Assembly: GCA_012515235.1 (NCBI GenBank)
Contig: JAAYYU010000075.1
Span: 1 to 64,000 of the forward strand
DNA from: Candidatus Anammoximicrobium sp.
Lineage (GTDB): Bacteria > Planctomycetota > Planctomycetia > Pirellulales > Pirellulaceae
DNA: 64,000 nt
Direction of reading: 5' to 3'
The notes under the pieces are model-generated. The model was not told the DNA's origin and ran no database searches. It saw only the letters and a program-made list of their open reading frames with translations. Position numbers and translations under genes: made by a program. This document shows positions 26,541 through 35,934 of the stretch, piece after piece. Positions within the stretch are counted from its first letter, which is position 1, and every line of letters starts with the position of its first letter.

Positions 26541-27893
26541 TCAGGTCGCCGCCAGGTCGTCCAGCGGCGGATACCAGAGCGGCAGTTGGGGAAGCAGCGC
26601 GCCGGCCAGGTCGAAGCCGCGCCGATTGGAAACGAACAGGGCGCCTTGGCTGGCGGCTTGCTGGACGTCCAGGTGCCCCAGCAGCAATTGCCAGAATTGC
26701 GGCCATTCGCACCGCACATGGGGCCGGCCGAGCCGTCTGCGCGTCAGCCGACTAGCGTCCGGCGTGATTTCCAGCGCCAGCGGTTGTTCGCCGATCACGA
26801 ACCCCAGTTCGCGCTGCGCGTTCGGCTTTTCAAACCGCAGCCGGGATCGCAACTCAGCGTGCAACGCCGACACGAGCCGGGCCGTATCGAGGACCTTGAC
26901 CATGAAAGCCCGGCCGCGATCCAGCTCGAGTTGGCGAAACACGCCTTGGGAGGCAAGCAGCGTGCTGTGCAGGGGATGATTCGGCGGAAGATCGACGCGA
27001 ATCTCGCGCAAGTCCCGTTCGACGGCGTCGCTGCAGAAACGGGCCAGCAGCCGCGCCGCCGCGTCGGGGCGTTCCGGCGTCGTGGCCAGTTCCACAATCC
27101 GTTCGTTGCGGGCCGCGGCGTAACCGACAATAGCCGAAAACGTCCCGTCCAGCTCGATCTCCGGCGAACCTTCGATCGCCACATAGATCCGATCGTAGCC
27201 GCGCCGATTGACCAACCACCGCCAGCCGGCTTCCGAGCGCGCGAACGAGCCGTAAGCTTGACGCGTTTGCCACTCGTGCATCCGGATCACCGCGGCGAGT
27301 TCGACGCGACGCAGATAGCGCAAGTGCAGTGCGGGCGGCCCCGCCGCCTTGAAGCGGCGCAGCGACGAAGGCTCCAGTTCGCGGAGTTGAGCCAACACGT
27401 GATGACAGCCGGCTACCGAATAGGTGTGCCGGCCGCACACGATCCAGCCGCGGCGGCGGTAGAAGTCGGGCTCCGAAGTCCGCAGCAACCCCAGCAACGC
27501 ACCCTCCGCGCGCATCCTCTGCTCGGCGGCAGCTAGCAGCGCCGAGGCGTACCCGCGGCCGCGATACTCCGGCAACGTGGCGACGTCGGCGACGTACGCG
27601 ACCGGCAACGTGGCGGCGCCGAACCGCATTTCCCGCCGGATCAGACGCAGGTGCGCGGCAACGCGGTCGCCGTGCTTGATCAACAGCCGATCGCGCGGCT
27701 CGTAGGTCGGTTCATCCAGCTGCGATTGAAACTCGGCGCCGGACGGTTCGTGAGAGACGCTCAGCAGGAATTGATGGACGGCGGGGTGGTCCCCGGCGGT
27801 GCCGGGCACGGCCGCGATCCCCGCCACACTGCCCCGCGGCACGCCGGGGTGACGCGCGGTGTCCGTCGCGCGTGCGAGAGCGGTGGAAGTCAT
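26541..27893 (-). CDS. GNAT-family N-acetyltransferase
   Basis: The product is 450 residues. An N-terminal GNAT domain shows the acetyl-CoA-binding motif A: VADVATLPEYRGRGYASALL (RGRGYA) near 115-135, followed by LRTSEPDFYRRRGW. A second, GNAT-like region follows (IVGYAAARNERIVELATTPE), then a third sterol-carrier-like beta domain towards the C-terminus, giving the layout seen in Eis-type and related long GNAT proteins. Such enzymes transfer acetyl groups from acetyl-CoA to amines; the acceptor is not evident. No signal peptide is present. AAGGA lies about 11 nt before the ATG. It converges on the glycosidase-like gene; 222 bp between the two stops hold no clear terminator. Confidence 0.85.
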   Translation of the reverse strand: MTSTALARATDTARHPGVPRGSVAGIAAVPGTAGDHPAVHQFLLSVSHEPSGAEFQSQLDEPTYEPRDRLLIKHGDRVAAHLRLIRREMRFGAATLPVAYVADVATLPEYRGRGYASALLAAAEQRMRAEGALLGLLRTSEPDFYRRRGWIVCGRHTYSVAGCHHVLAQLRELEPSSLRRFKAAGPPALHLRYLRRVELAAVIRMHEWQTRQAYGSFARSEAGWRWLVNRRGYDRIYVAIEGSPEIELDGTFSAIVGYAAARNERIVELATTPERPDAAARLLARFCSDAVERDLREIRVDLPPNHPLHSTLLASQGVFRQLELDRGRAFMVKVLDTARLVSALHAELRSRLRFEKPNAQRELGFVIGEQPLALEITPDASRLTRRRLGRPHVRCEWPQFWQLLLGHLDVQQAASQGALFVSNRRGFDLAGALLPQLPLWYPPLDDLAAT

Positions 27894-27997
27894 TTCCCAG
27901 AATCCTTCTTTGCGAGATTCCTTCGATCCGACGGCCATCACTCGCCGGCCGCGCAGCGGACGTTGCGACGAGGGCCCGCTTCCTTCTGATGCGTAAG

Positions 27998-29596
27998 TTA
28001 GACGGTCCTGTCGGAAAGGTCCAGTAGGAGTGGCCGCAAAATATTTTCCGAAAAGAGACAGAAGGCAAACTCGCGCGAGGCGAGCTGCGCCTGACGCCGA
28101 AGCTCGACGCTCCACTGCCGCAGCTGCGTCTCCGTCTGCACGCGACGATCTTCCAGCGCCGAACTCAACTGCGCGTTCAGACGTTCCAGCGCCCGCTGCC
28201 GGACCAGACGTTGGCCGCGTGGCAAGTCGCTTGCGATCCAGGCTCGCTTCTCGGCAAGCGCGGCCTCGAGTCCCGCCTCCGGCGCCAGATGACGCTCGGG
28301 CTGAAACCGCAACTCGCGGAGCAGCCGCTTGCCGTCCCGGATGGCTTGCGTCAGCGCGCGCGTGCGATCCTCGAACAGCAACACGGTCGCGGACAGCGTG
28401 ACGAAGCCGGGCGGCCGCAGGCCGAAGAAACGGGCCACAATCAGATCGGTCAGCTGATCGTACTTGGCTCCGCCGATGCCGTGCAGAAACAGGTCGCTTA
28501 GCACCAGCCGCGCGTACATCGTGGTCACCAGAGCCCGCGGCCGCAGCTTGATTCCCTGCCGGCCTAGCGCGATGAGCGCCTCCACGGCGCAGGCGGCGTC
28601 GTCGCCGTCCGCCAACGGAAGCCGGACGCGGATCGGCCCGCGGTCGGTCAACTCCAAGCCGTCCCGGCCGGCCCGCACGAAGGCCCGCTGGCGAGCTGGC
28701 GCAGCGTCGCTCCACAACCAAAACGGCGCTTCCTGCCAGTCGCCGTCCCGCTCCAGGTCAGGCACCGGATGCGAACGGCTGCGGACGTGATTCACCCGGC
28801 GGTACTCCCGCAGCGACGCGTTGTGGATCTCCCGAAACCGCGGGAGGTGGGCCAGCAAGTGAGCGGCGAAGCGGGCAAACGACGACGTCTGGCAGACGGT
28901 GCTCAACGGCACCTCCCAGGTGCTCTGGCCCCAGCGGCCCTCCAGTCGATGCCGCGCCTCGCTCAGGCAGCGGCCCAGGTTGGGCGACCGTTGCAATGCC
29001 TCCAGCACGAGTTGCCAGTACTGGTCCAGCAGCGGCCGCGCGAGCATCCCGCGGCTGGCCGCGCGGACCCGCTCGGCGAACGACGCGAACAACTCCGCGT
29101 CGGCGACGTCGCGTTGTTCGTAAGGAATCGTCTCGACCGTCCGGTCGAAGGACACGGGGACAACCTGAGACTCCGCCGGAGAACCGCTGGGTACGCGGAT
29201 CGACAAATTGCGGAGAATATCGTTGTCGATCAGCAGATTCACCGCCTGCCCGCCGTGCCGGCAGGCCAGCGCCGATAAGGCGAAGTTCTTGAACCAGACT
29301 CCGGGGTGAAACAGCTGCGGCTGATGCCCGGCCAGCAGGAGCGGGCCGTCTGGGCCCGGCGGTGCGGCCACGTCGCGATAGGCACCCGTGTACCGCCGCG
29401 CGTCCTGCAGCAGGCTTCGGCGGGCCTCCGCACGAAGCGCGGACAGCGTCAGGCCCTGGACATCGTACGCCGCGTCCGGCCCGTCGCTCCGGTTCCGCTC
29501 CAGCAGCCGGCCGATCGCTTCCGCGGGCGGCTCCAACAACATCTGACCATGCCCGCGCGGCGCCCGGATCGGTTGGTAGGTGAGGTGCTCAGGCAT
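27998..29596 (-). CDS. Cytoplasmic protein of unknown function
   Basis: I do not firmly recognise this 532-residue protein. Notable segments are LLLAGHQPQLFHPGVWFKNFALSALA near 85-110, NLLIDNDILRN just after it, and IKLRPRALVTTMYARLVLSDLFLHGIGGAKYDQLTD near 355-390. The order 'GHQP ... ND ... R-PRAL-T-Y-L-DLF-HG-GG' recalls BshC, the last enzyme of bacillithiol synthesis (GQQ...; LRP-YQD...YVGGPGE), but the match is weak and bshA/bshB are absent here. The C-terminal 120 residues are Arg/Gln-rich and probably coiled coil. Spacing to the upstream glycosyltransferase is 41 bp, so the two may be cotranscribed. No strong ribosome binding site is visible. Confidence 0.7.
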   Translation of the reverse strand: MPEHLTYQPIRAPRGHGQMLLEPPAEAIGRLLERNRSDGPDAAYDVQGLTLSALRAEARRSLLQDARRYTGAYRDVAAPPGPDGPLLLAGHQPQLFHPGVWFKNFALSALACRHGGQAVNLLIDNDILRNLSIRVPSGSPAESQVVPVSFDRTVETIPYEQRDVADAELFASFAERVRAASRGMLARPLLDQYWQLVLEALQRSPNLGRCLSEARHRLEGRWGQSTWEVPLSTVCQTSSFARFAAHLLAHLPRFREIHNASLREYRRVNHVRSRSHPVPDLERDGDWQEAPFWLWSDAAPARQRAFVRAGRDGLELTDRGPIRVRLPLADGDDAACAVEALIALGRQGIKLRPRALVTTMYARLVLSDLFLHGIGGAKYDQLTDLIVARFFGLRPPGFVTLSATVLLFEDRTRALTQAIRDGKRLLRELRFQPERHLAPEAGLEAALAEKRAWIASDLPRGQRLVRQRALERLNAQLSSALEDRRVQTETQLRQWSVELRRQAQLASREFAFCLFSENILRPLLLDLSDRTV

Positions 29597-29637
29597 GGAC
29601 GGACCGGTTACCAAACCACGCGTCTTCCTTCGACTGG

Positions 29638-30381
29638 CTACGACGCCGCAGCCAGCGCCTCCGCCGCGACCGGCTCGCCGCGTGCGCGGACGGCTCGCAG
29701 ACTACGTTCCAGCACATCGTAGTAGTGCTGCAGCCGCGTGGCCGCGTTGTCGAGTTCTCCGCCGAACGAACGCGATTCATCCAAGTAGACCAACGGCACC
29801 GGCAATTCGATGAGCTTCAGCCCGGCGGCCACCGCCTGGACCCACAACTCGATCGGCATCGCATATCCCGTCTCCGTCAGATGCAGACGCTGCAGCGCAC
29901 GAACCCGATACGCTTTGAACCCGCAAAACGCGTCGGTCAGGTGCAGCCCCAGACGGCGGTTCAATTCGTCCGTGATCCGGCGATTGATCCGCTGCCGGTC
30001 CGCCGGGGGCTCGCTGTCGCCGTCGAACTGCCGCAGGTAGCGGCTGCCCGAGACAAGGTCGGCGTGGGCACAAGCCGCGACGAACTGAGGAATCCGCTGC
30101 GGCTCGTGCTGACCGTCGCAGTCGATCGTGACCAGGCAATCGTAGCCCTCGCGAACGGCAAACTGAAAGGCCGTCTTCAAACCGGCGCCGTAGCCCCGAT
30201 TGCGCGCATGTCGGACCACTTGGATGTCGTTGCGGGCCGCGAGCAGTTCCCCCGTGCCGTCCGTCGAGCCGTCGTCCACGACCAGAACTTCGGGGCTGTA
30301 CTCGCAGACCTCATCCAGGACGTCGTCCACATAACGGACTTCGTTATAGACAGGCAAAGCTGTCAACCAGCGATAATTCAT
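29638..30381 (-). CDS. Family 2 glycosyltransferase
   Basis: The product is 247 residues from the ATG at 30381 (257 from an alternative ATG at 30411). It is a single GT-A domain: LTALPVYNEVRYV at the N-terminus, VVDDGSTDGTGELLAARN around 34-51, then TIDCDGQHEP near 85-94, whose D-x-D binds the metal and nucleotide sugar. A later DAFCGFKAYRVRAL is typical of dolichyl-phosphate mannose or glucose synthase-like enzymes. There is no C-terminal membrane helix. It probably transfers a sugar from a nucleotide donor to a lipid or polysaccharide acceptor, but the acceptor is unknown. It is divergent from moxR (190 bp apart) and followed closely by the unknown gene. Confidence 0.9.
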   Translation of the reverse strand: MNYRWLTALPVYNEVRYVDDVLDEVCEYSPEVLVVDDGSTDGTGELLAARNDIQVVRHARNRGYGAGLKTAFQFAVREGYDCLVTIDCDGQHEPQRIPQFVAACAHADLVSGSRYLRQFDGDSEPPADRQRINRRITDELNRRLGLHLTDAFCGFKAYRVRALQRLHLTETGYAMPIELWVQAVAAGLKLIELPVPLVYLDESRSFGGELDNAATRLQHYYDVLERSLRAVRARGEPVAAEALAAAS

Positions 30382-30571
30382 AGCGCCATTCCGGGGTTCG
30401 GTAGTTGTCATCTGACCGCCGACACGCCATTCTAGGCGATCAGAGGCACGGGTCAATGAACAAGTTGCAGACAAGACCGCCCGCCGTTCGAAGAATTCGC
30501 TTTACGGCCGGCATCCGCGTTTCATTTCGCCTGACCGCGCGGGTCTCGAAGCGATGCAGAGGGAATCTCGG

Positions 30572-31516
30572 ATGGTAGACGTCAGCAGTACGGCTCGTAA
30601 GATCATCAGCAACGTGGAAAACGTCATCGTGGGCAAACGGCAACAGCTGGCGCTGTCGCTCGTCTCCTGGTTTTGCGAAGGCCACATCTTGCTGGAGGAC
30701 GTGCCGGGCGTGGCCAAGACGATGTTGGCCCGAGCTTTGGCGTCCAGCGTCGGCTGCAATTTCAAACGGATTCAGTGCACTCCAGACCTGTTGCCGACAG
30801 ACGTGACCGGGACGTCGATTTTCAATCAGAAAAGCGCTGAATTCGAGTTCCGGCCCGGCCCCATCTTTGCCCAGATCGTCCTGGCGGACGAGATCAACCG
30901 CACCACGCCGCGCACCCAGGCGGCGCTGCTGGAGGCCATGGCCGAACGCCGCGTGACCGTGGACGGCGTGACCCGCGAGTTGCAGCCGCCGTTTCTGGTC
31001 ATCGCCACCCAAAATCCGATCGATCACGAAGGCACCTTCCCGCTGCCGGAGGCCCAACTGGATCGGTTCCTGATGCGGTTCAGCTTAGGGTACCCCAGCA
31101 TGGACGAGGAGTTGAAGATGCTGGCCATGCTCCAGCACGGGCATCCGTTGGACCGCCTCCAGCCGGTGGTCGCCGCCGAGGAACTGATCGCCTGCCAGCA
31201 AGCCGTCCGCGAAGTCGAAGTCCATGACAAGGTGCGCCAGTACCTGATGCAAATCATCCACGACACGCGGGAAAACGAAGATCTGGCACTGGGCGCCAGC
31301 CCTCGCGCCTCAATCGCCCTGTTCCGGACTTGCCAAGCCATGGCCGCCATCCGCGGTCGCAAATTCGTGCAACCGGACGACGTCAAACGGGTGGCCGGTC
31401 CGGTGCTGACGCACCGCCTGATCCTGCGGCCGGAAAGCCGCCTGCGGAAGATCACCGCCGAACACATCCTGAGCGAACTGATCGCCGAAATCGCCGTGCC
31501 GACGCTGGACGAATGA
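30572..31516 (+). CDS. MoxR-type AAA+ ATPase
   Basis: The product is 314 residues, normal for MoxR. The Walker A region is EDVPGVAKT at about 42-50 (the family's variant P-loop), Walker B is IVLADEINR, and the family block PRTQAALLEAMAERRVTVDG follows; sensor 1 is ATQNPIDHEGTFPLPEAQLDRF. MoxR ATPases act as chaperones that insert cofactors or assemble complexes, usually with DUF58 and von Willebrand A proteins in the next genes. Those partners are missing: the next gene on this strand is a prepilin-like protein 445 bp away. The second in-frame ATG is chosen because GAGGGA lies about 9 nt upstream; an ATG at 30554 is the alternative. Confidence 0.93.
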   Translation: MVDVSSTARKIISNVENVIVGKRQQLALSLVSWFCEGHILLEDVPGVAKTMLARALASSVGCNFKRIQCTPDLLPTDVTGTSIFNQKSAEFEFRPGPIFAQIVLADEINRTTPRTQAALLEAMAERRVTVDGVTRELQPPFLVIATQNPIDHEGTFPLPEAQLDRFLMRFSLGYPSMDEELKMLAMLQHGHPLDRLQPVVAAEELIACQQAVREVEVHDKVRQYLMQIIHDTRENEDLALGASPRASIALFRTCQAMAAIRGRKFVQPDDVKRVAGPVLTHRLILRPESRLRKITAEHILSELIAEIAVPTLDE

Positions 31517-31961
31517 CGGCCAGGCTGCCGCCGCTCGCCTGCTGACAAACGGCACAAGACGGCCGGCGGACCGGACGAGCCGGAGCCGCCGAGGCTGGCG
31601 ACACCTGGCCGGAAGGCACCGACAACGACCTTCGAATCCCTCTTTCTGGTCAGAGAATTCGGGGTACTCACCAAGACCGACTGCCCACCAGGGCCTCGTA
31701 ACCCGCCGCGTTTCCTCGCCGCCGGTTTAAATCAGCCCAATCTCGATTGCAGGCGATGTCGCCCGCGAACTAGAATTGTGGGTAGGAGTTGGCGCAGGGA
31801 CATCGGCTGCCTTTGGGGAGAGTATCCACCGGTCGTATCTTTCGATCGTTTCTTTTTTCTGCGGACGATCGGTTGGAACTCGCAGTCAGGCGTAGCGGTC
31901 CGGAGCTGCCGTGTTGGCTTGGGGTATCGTTTTCTTCGTCCTTCTTGGGAAAGGTCCTGAC
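31517..31961. other. Intergenic region upstream of the DUF1559 gene
   Basis: About 445 bp carry no supported gene. The segment from about 31830 to 31880 is relatively AT-rich (runs such as TTTCTTTTTTCTG) and is the likeliest place for the DUF1559 promoter, but I cannot define boxes. No terminator with a T-tract follows moxR. Confidence 0.4.
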
Positions 31962-32978
31962 ATGGCTGGGAGATCTCGCAGAGGCTTTACGCTGGTGGAA
32001 TTGCTGGTGGTGATTGCCATCATTGGGATCCTGGTAGCCCTTCTGCTGCCGGCGATCCAGGCGGCGCGCGAGGCGGCGCGGCGGACGCAATGCACGAACA
32101 ACATGAAACAGCTTGGCGTGGGCTTGCACAATTATCACGACACCCACAAGTCGTTTCCGTTCGGGTGGATGGTCGATTTGCCCACGGGCAACCTGGGTCC
32201 TGGTATGAACGCGCAAGTCTGGGGCGTGTTGCTCTTGCCGTTCATCGAACAGCAGCCGCTGTTTGACCGGTACGACATGCGCGTACCGACCCTCAATGAA
32301 ATGGTGGCGTTGTTTCCTGCCGCGACCGTGGCCGCGAACATGGAGGTGATCCAGACGGTTGTCCCCACGTACATCTGCCCGTCGGCGCCGGGAGACGCCG
32401 AGAAGCGAGTCTACAGCGGGGACTTCAATCCCGATCTCCCCGTGACGTTTCGCGCGGCCCCTTCCGACTATTGCGTGGCTTCCGGCGTGCGCAGCACCTA
32501 CGCGAATTTGGCGTATGCCAGCTATCCGGTCAGCTCTCGTGACGGAGCCTTGCAGTACGCCGGCAGAAGTCCGTACGGTACCGCGCGTGCCAGCACGATG
32601 GCCGCCATCCTGGACGGCACGTCGAACACGATCCTGCTGGGCGAGCGACTCGGAGGCGACAAGATCTACGTGGGGCGTCAGATGCGGACGGCGACGCCCT
32701 ACGACTTGCTCGGCAAAGCCAACGGCGGCGGCTGGGGCGATTTGCTCAACGGCGAACACTGGCTGGAAGGGTCCGTGCAGGGCGAAACCGCGCCGGCGGC
32801 AGGTCCGTGTGCCATCAACTGCACCAACCGCCGCGGAGCGAACTTCTTCGGGATGCATCCGGGCGGGGCGATGTTCCTGCTGGCCGACGCCTCCGTGACT
32901 TTCTTCAGCGACTCCATCGCGCCCTTTCAACTCGCTTCGCTGATCACCCGCGCCGGAGGCGAGCCGTCTTCCAACTAG
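31962..32978 (+). CDS. DUF1559 prepilin-type N-terminal cleavage/methylation protein
   Basis: The product is 338 residues. It starts [20 protein letters not shown], a type IV prepilin leader with cleavage expected between G8 and F9 and Glu at position 5 of the mature chain. The DUF1559 part follows ([39 protein letters not shown]), with the family C-terminal motif [18 protein letters not shown]. Planctomycete genomes encode dozens of these pseudopilin-like proteins, thought to sit on the cell surface in pilus-like or type II secretion-like fibres. Four Cys residues near the C-terminus and middle may form disulfides. GGGAAAGG lies 7 nt before the ATG. The following gene is a small lipoprotein, the usual neighbour of DUF1559 genes. 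Confidence 0.96.
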   Translation: MAGRSRRGFTLVELLVVIAIIGILVALLLPAIQAAREAARRTQCTNNMKQLGVGLHNYHDTHKSFPFGWMVDLPTGNLGPGMNAQVWGVLLLPFIEQQPLFDRYDMRVPTLNEMVALFPAATVAANMEVIQTVVPTYICPSAPGDAEKRVYSGDFNPDLPVTFRAAPSDYCVASGVRSTYANLAYASYPVSSRDGALQYAGRSPYGTARASTMAAILDGTSNTILLGERLGGDKIYVGRQMRTATPYDLLGKANGGGWGDLLNGEHWLEGSVQGETAPAAGPCAINCTNRRGANFFGMHPGGAMFLLADASVTFFSDSIAPFQLASLITRAGGEPSSN

Positions 32979-33026
32979 CGTCCATCCTTGGAAAGTCGCT
33001 GTGTACGATGGCACGGTTGCGCGAAA

Positions 33027-33127
33027 TGGGGTCAGGCTTACAGAATTCAATTTTTGGCCGAGCAGAGTCGCAGGACGTGGCTGGCACCAAGCTCGGCCAA
33101 AAATGGAATTCTGTAAGCCTGACCCCA
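33027..33127. repeat. Palindromic element C: 37-bp inverted repeats ending in TGGGGTCAGGC
   Basis: The arms at 33027-33063 and 33091-33127 are reverse complements with one mismatch in 37, separated by 27 nt. The outer 23-24 nt match element A (15595-15693), including GTCAGGCTTACAGAATTC, but the inner stem (TTGGCCGAGC) is its own. It lies 49 bp after the DUF1559 stop and upstream of the lipoprotein gene. Confidence 0.9.
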
Positions 33128-33351
33128 GCACGGAAACCGTGACTTCATCAACGACGCGGAAAAGTGTCGAGATCCCGTTTAATGCTAGTGCCGATTGCCG
33201 TTCCGCGAGTCCCGCAACGGTAGCAGCGTTGGCCGAAACAACTTCCCGATTTCGCCGCGAAGGGGTCCAGCCATTCGGTTTCAAGAAGTTATTTCAGCCG
33301 TCGTTGCTACGTCCGTGAACGTTGCGGTTTTTTCCGGAAAGAGTGAACCCG

Positions 33352-33804
33352 ATGATGAAACACCAAATCGCCCGTGTGCTGGTCCTTGTGAGCATCGCCG
33401 GCACGTGCCTTTCGACCGCCTCGTGCCAGAAGACGGACCCGAACCGCAAAGAGACGATTCCCGTCTGTGGCGAAGTCTACGTCGACGGCCAACCGGCTGC
33501 CATGTTGCAGATTCAATGCCATCCGGTCGAAGGCATGGATACCCAGCAGCCGACGATTACTCAGGCGGTTACCGACCAGGAGGGTAAATTCCAATTGGCG
33601 ACGTACGAGGCGGGCGACGGGGCGCCGGTCGGCGAGTACAAGCTGACCTTTGTCTGGCAGAATTTCAGCGCGGTGGCCGCCTCCTATTCCGGCCCCGACA
33701 AATTGAAGAAACGCTATGCCGACCCAGGCAAGTCGCCGTTTCCGCTGCGGGTGGAAAAGGGCAAACAGGTCGACCTCGGCCGCATCGAGTTGTCGACCAA
33801 GTAG
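33352..33804 (+). CDS. Small lipoprotein with a carboxypeptidase regulatory-like fold
   Basis: The product is 150 residues. The N-terminal hydrophobic segment ends in LSTASC, an acceptable lipobox, giving a lipid-anchored mature protein of about 124 residues. The mature part (VCGEVYVDGQPAAMLQIQCHP ... TDQEGKFQLATYEAGDGAPVGEYKLTFVW) has the pattern of transthyretin-like/carboxypeptidase regulatory beta-sandwiches that are common beside DUF1559 genes in Planctomycetota. The pairing suggests a function at the same surface structure, though nothing is known of the mechanism. GGAAAG lies about 11 nt before the ATG. The palindromic element C separates it from the DUF1559 gene, so cotranscription is uncertain. 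Confidence 0.85.
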   Translation: MMKHQIARVLVLVSIAGTCLSTASCQKTDPNRKETIPVCGEVYVDGQPAAMLQIQCHPVEGMDTQQPTITQAVTDQEGKFQLATYEAGDGAPVGEYKLTFVWQNFSAVAASYSGPDKLKKRYADPGKSPFPLRVEKGKQVDLGRIELSTK

Positions 33805-33959
33805 CCCGCCCCGCCAAGTGTGCCGCAAAACGGACGCCGGTACGCCGGTCCGGAACCGGAGGCCAGGGCGTTTGCGCGCAGCGGGGCGCGGATCAGCCCA
33901 ACGGGGACCCCGACGCGCTCCGCGCGAAAGGGCCTCAGACGCTGCCCGGAGTCCGGAGA

Positions 33960-35453
33960 CTATCTGGGAGACTCGCCGTTCGCGTCGGCCGACGCCTCGG
34001 GACCCGTCTCGTCACCGCCCACGACGATCCGGTCGATGGCGATGCCCAACTGGCGGAGTTTCGTGCGCAACGTCGTCCGCGTGACCCCCAGGATCCGGGC
34101 GGCTTCCAGTTGGTTGCCTGCGGTACGGCGCAGCACGCGGGTGATCAATTCGGTTTCCATCCGCGCCAGGGCCTGGTCGTACAAATCCTCCACGCCCGCC
34201 GTCATCCGTTCGCTGACGAACCGCTCCCAGTACTCGGCCCCGCCGTCCTCACCGGCGCAACTGGCCAGCGCCGACGACTGGCCGCCCCGGACAATCTCCG
34301 GAAGGAAATCGGCCAGCAGCACCGGCCCGGTCGTCTGCAGCACCGACTGGCGGAGGACACTCTGCAGTTCCCGCACGTTGCCGGGCCAGGCGTAGCGCCG
34401 CAGCATGTCCAAGGCGGCCGGCGACACCGCGCGCACCTCTTTTTTCAAATCCCGCTTCGCCCGCAACAGGAAGTAATCGACCAGCAGCGGCAAGTCCTCG
34501 CCGCGTTCGCGCAACGGAGGCAACTGGATCGTGAAGCCGTTCAGGCGGTAGTACAGATCGGCGCGGAAGTGATTGCGGGCCACCATGCGTTCCAGGTCAC
34601 GGTTGGTGGCGGCAATCACGCGGACGTCGGCGGCGATCGTCTCGTTGCCCCCCACCCGCTCGAAACGCTGCTCCTGCAAAACCCGCAGAATCTTGCTTTG
34701 CAGGGCCGGCGACATGTCGCCGATTTCGTCCAGAAACAGCGTGCCGCGATGGCACTGCTCGAACTTGCCGATCCGGCGGCGGTCCGCGCCGGTAAAGGCC
34801 CCTCGCTCGTACCCGAACAACTCGCTCTCCAGCAGCGCTTCCGGGATCGCGGCGCTGTTCACTTCCATGAACGGGCCGGACGAACGGTGACTGTGGTGAT
34901 ACAGCGCGCGGGCCACCAGTTCCTTGCCCGTTCCGCTTTCGCCGCGAATCAACACGGTGACGTTCTGCGAAGCGACCCGGCCGATGGCCTTGTACACCAA
35001 TTGCATGGCCGGACAGCGGCCGACCAGCGCGTCGCCTTCGGCCGGAAGGCCGGCTGCGGCGTCTTGCAGGGCGACAGGCTGCCGCGTCCAGCGACGGATT
35101 TCCAACGCCTGGTCCACCAGCTTGCGGACCTCGGCAAAGTCCAAGGGCTTGAGCAGATAGTCCAACGCCCCCAGTTTCATCGCCTCGATGGCCGTGTCGC
35201 TGTTGCCCGAAGCGGTCATGAAGATCACCGGCAGCCGGGAGTCGATTTCCTTCAGCGACTGAAACACCTGCAGGCCGGTCTGGTCGGGCAGGACCAGATC
35301 CAGAACCGCCACGTCCGGACGCGTCTCGGCGACCAGCCGCCGGGCCTCGGCCGCGTTGGCCGCCGTCAGCACCTCGATGCCCACCTTGTCGAACATCCGC
35401 CGGAACAGGTGCAGCACGGTGGGTTCGTCATCGACGACTAACAGCGACGGCAT
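33960..35453 (-). CDS. NtrC-family sigma-54-dependent response regulator
   Basis: The product is 497 residues with the full NtrC layout. The receiver domain (residues 1-120) has the acidic pair DDE at 8-10, the phospho-acceptor D52 (VLDLVLPD) and the conserved Lys in LKPLD. The AAA+ domain has Walker A GESGTGKE, the sigma-54-contacting loop GAFTGA, Walker B TLFLDEIGDM, and WPGNVREL. The C-terminus is a Fis-type helix-turn-helix (NQLEAARILGVTRTTLRTKLRQLGI). It activates sigma-54 promoters when phosphorylated. No histidine kinase is adjacent. It lies 10 bp downstream of a coiled-coil gene and probably forms an operon with it. GGACGG precedes the ATG. Confidence 0.96.
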   Translation of the reverse strand: MPSLLVVDDEPTVLHLFRRMFDKVGIEVLTAANAAEARRLVAETRPDVAVLDLVLPDQTGLQVFQSLKEIDSRLPVIFMTASGNSDTAIEAMKLGALDYLLKPLDFAEVRKLVDQALEIRRWTRQPVALQDAAAGLPAEGDALVGRCPAMQLVYKAIGRVASQNVTVLIRGESGTGKELVARALYHHSHRSSGPFMEVNSAAIPEALLESELFGYERGAFTGADRRRIGKFEQCHRGTLFLDEIGDMSPALQSKILRVLQEQRFERVGGNETIAADVRVIAATNRDLERMVARNHFRADLYYRLNGFTIQLPPLRERGEDLPLLVDYFLLRAKRDLKKEVRAVSPAALDMLRRYAWPGNVRELQSVLRQSVLQTTGPVLLADFLPEIVRGGQSSALASCAGEDGGAEYWERFVSERMTAGVEDLYDQALARMETELITRVLRRTAGNQLEAARILGVTRTTLRTKLRQLGIAIDRIVVGGDETGPEASADANGESPR

Positions 35454-35463
35454 CCGTCCAGCC

Positions 35464-35934
35464 TCACTCGTGCATGGCAACCAGCGCCGCGCGTTGCCCC
35501 AGATCGTCATGCCGCCGCTGGTGGCGGGACAGGGCCAGCTGGAACCGGTGAAACCGCGACTCGACGTCGTCCCACGTGGAGACGGGACGAACGGACGAGC
35601 CCGTCAGTTCGCCGACCTCTTCCAGTTGGCTCAACAGTTGCGGATGTTCGTCGCGCAGCCCTTCCAGTTCGTCCCGAAGCTCCGGTTGCTCCTCCAGGAG
35701 TTCCTCCAGCGTTCCGTCGTTTTCTTCCAGGAAGAACAGCGTCTGCAACCGGCTGGAAAGATCGGACACCCGATCCGGCACCGCGTCCGTGGGTACCGCA
35801 GACCAGCCCCACGACGAATCCGCATCGGCATCCGCGAGGTCCTCGAGCAGTTCCGCCAACTGGTTCAGCAGCCGATGCACCTGGTCGCGCTGGGAACGCA
35901 AATCCCCGCGCCGTGTGGTTACTGTGCTCACCAT
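35464..35934 (-). CDS. Acidic coiled-coil protein of unknown function upstream of the NtrC-type regulator
   Basis: I do not recognise this 156-residue protein. It is Leu/Glu/Asp/Arg-rich and largely helical (VHRLLNQLAELLEDLADADADS; LEELLEEQPELRDELEGLRDE), with no signal peptide, membrane segment or Cys. It ends 10 bp before the start of the NtrC-type regulator, so it is very likely cotranscribed and could modulate it, for example as a partner of the receiver or its unseen kinase; that is inference from position only. An upstream gap of 346 bp holds an AT-rich spot (ACTATATATGG near 36053) that may be part of its promoter. Confidence 0.7.
   Translation of the reverse strand: MVSTVTTRRGDLRSQRDQVHRLLNQLAELLEDLADADADSSWGWSAVPTDAVPDRVSDLSSRLQTLFFLEENDGTLEELLEEQPELRDELEGLRDEHPQLLSQLEEVGELTGSSVRPVSTWDDVESRFHRFQLALSRHQRRHDDLGQRAALVAMHE

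Noticed and set aside
27998..29596. Assignment as bacillithiol enzyme BshC
   Set aside because: Some segments recall BshC, but the order and spacing are weak and the other bsh genes are absent, so the gene is left as unknown.
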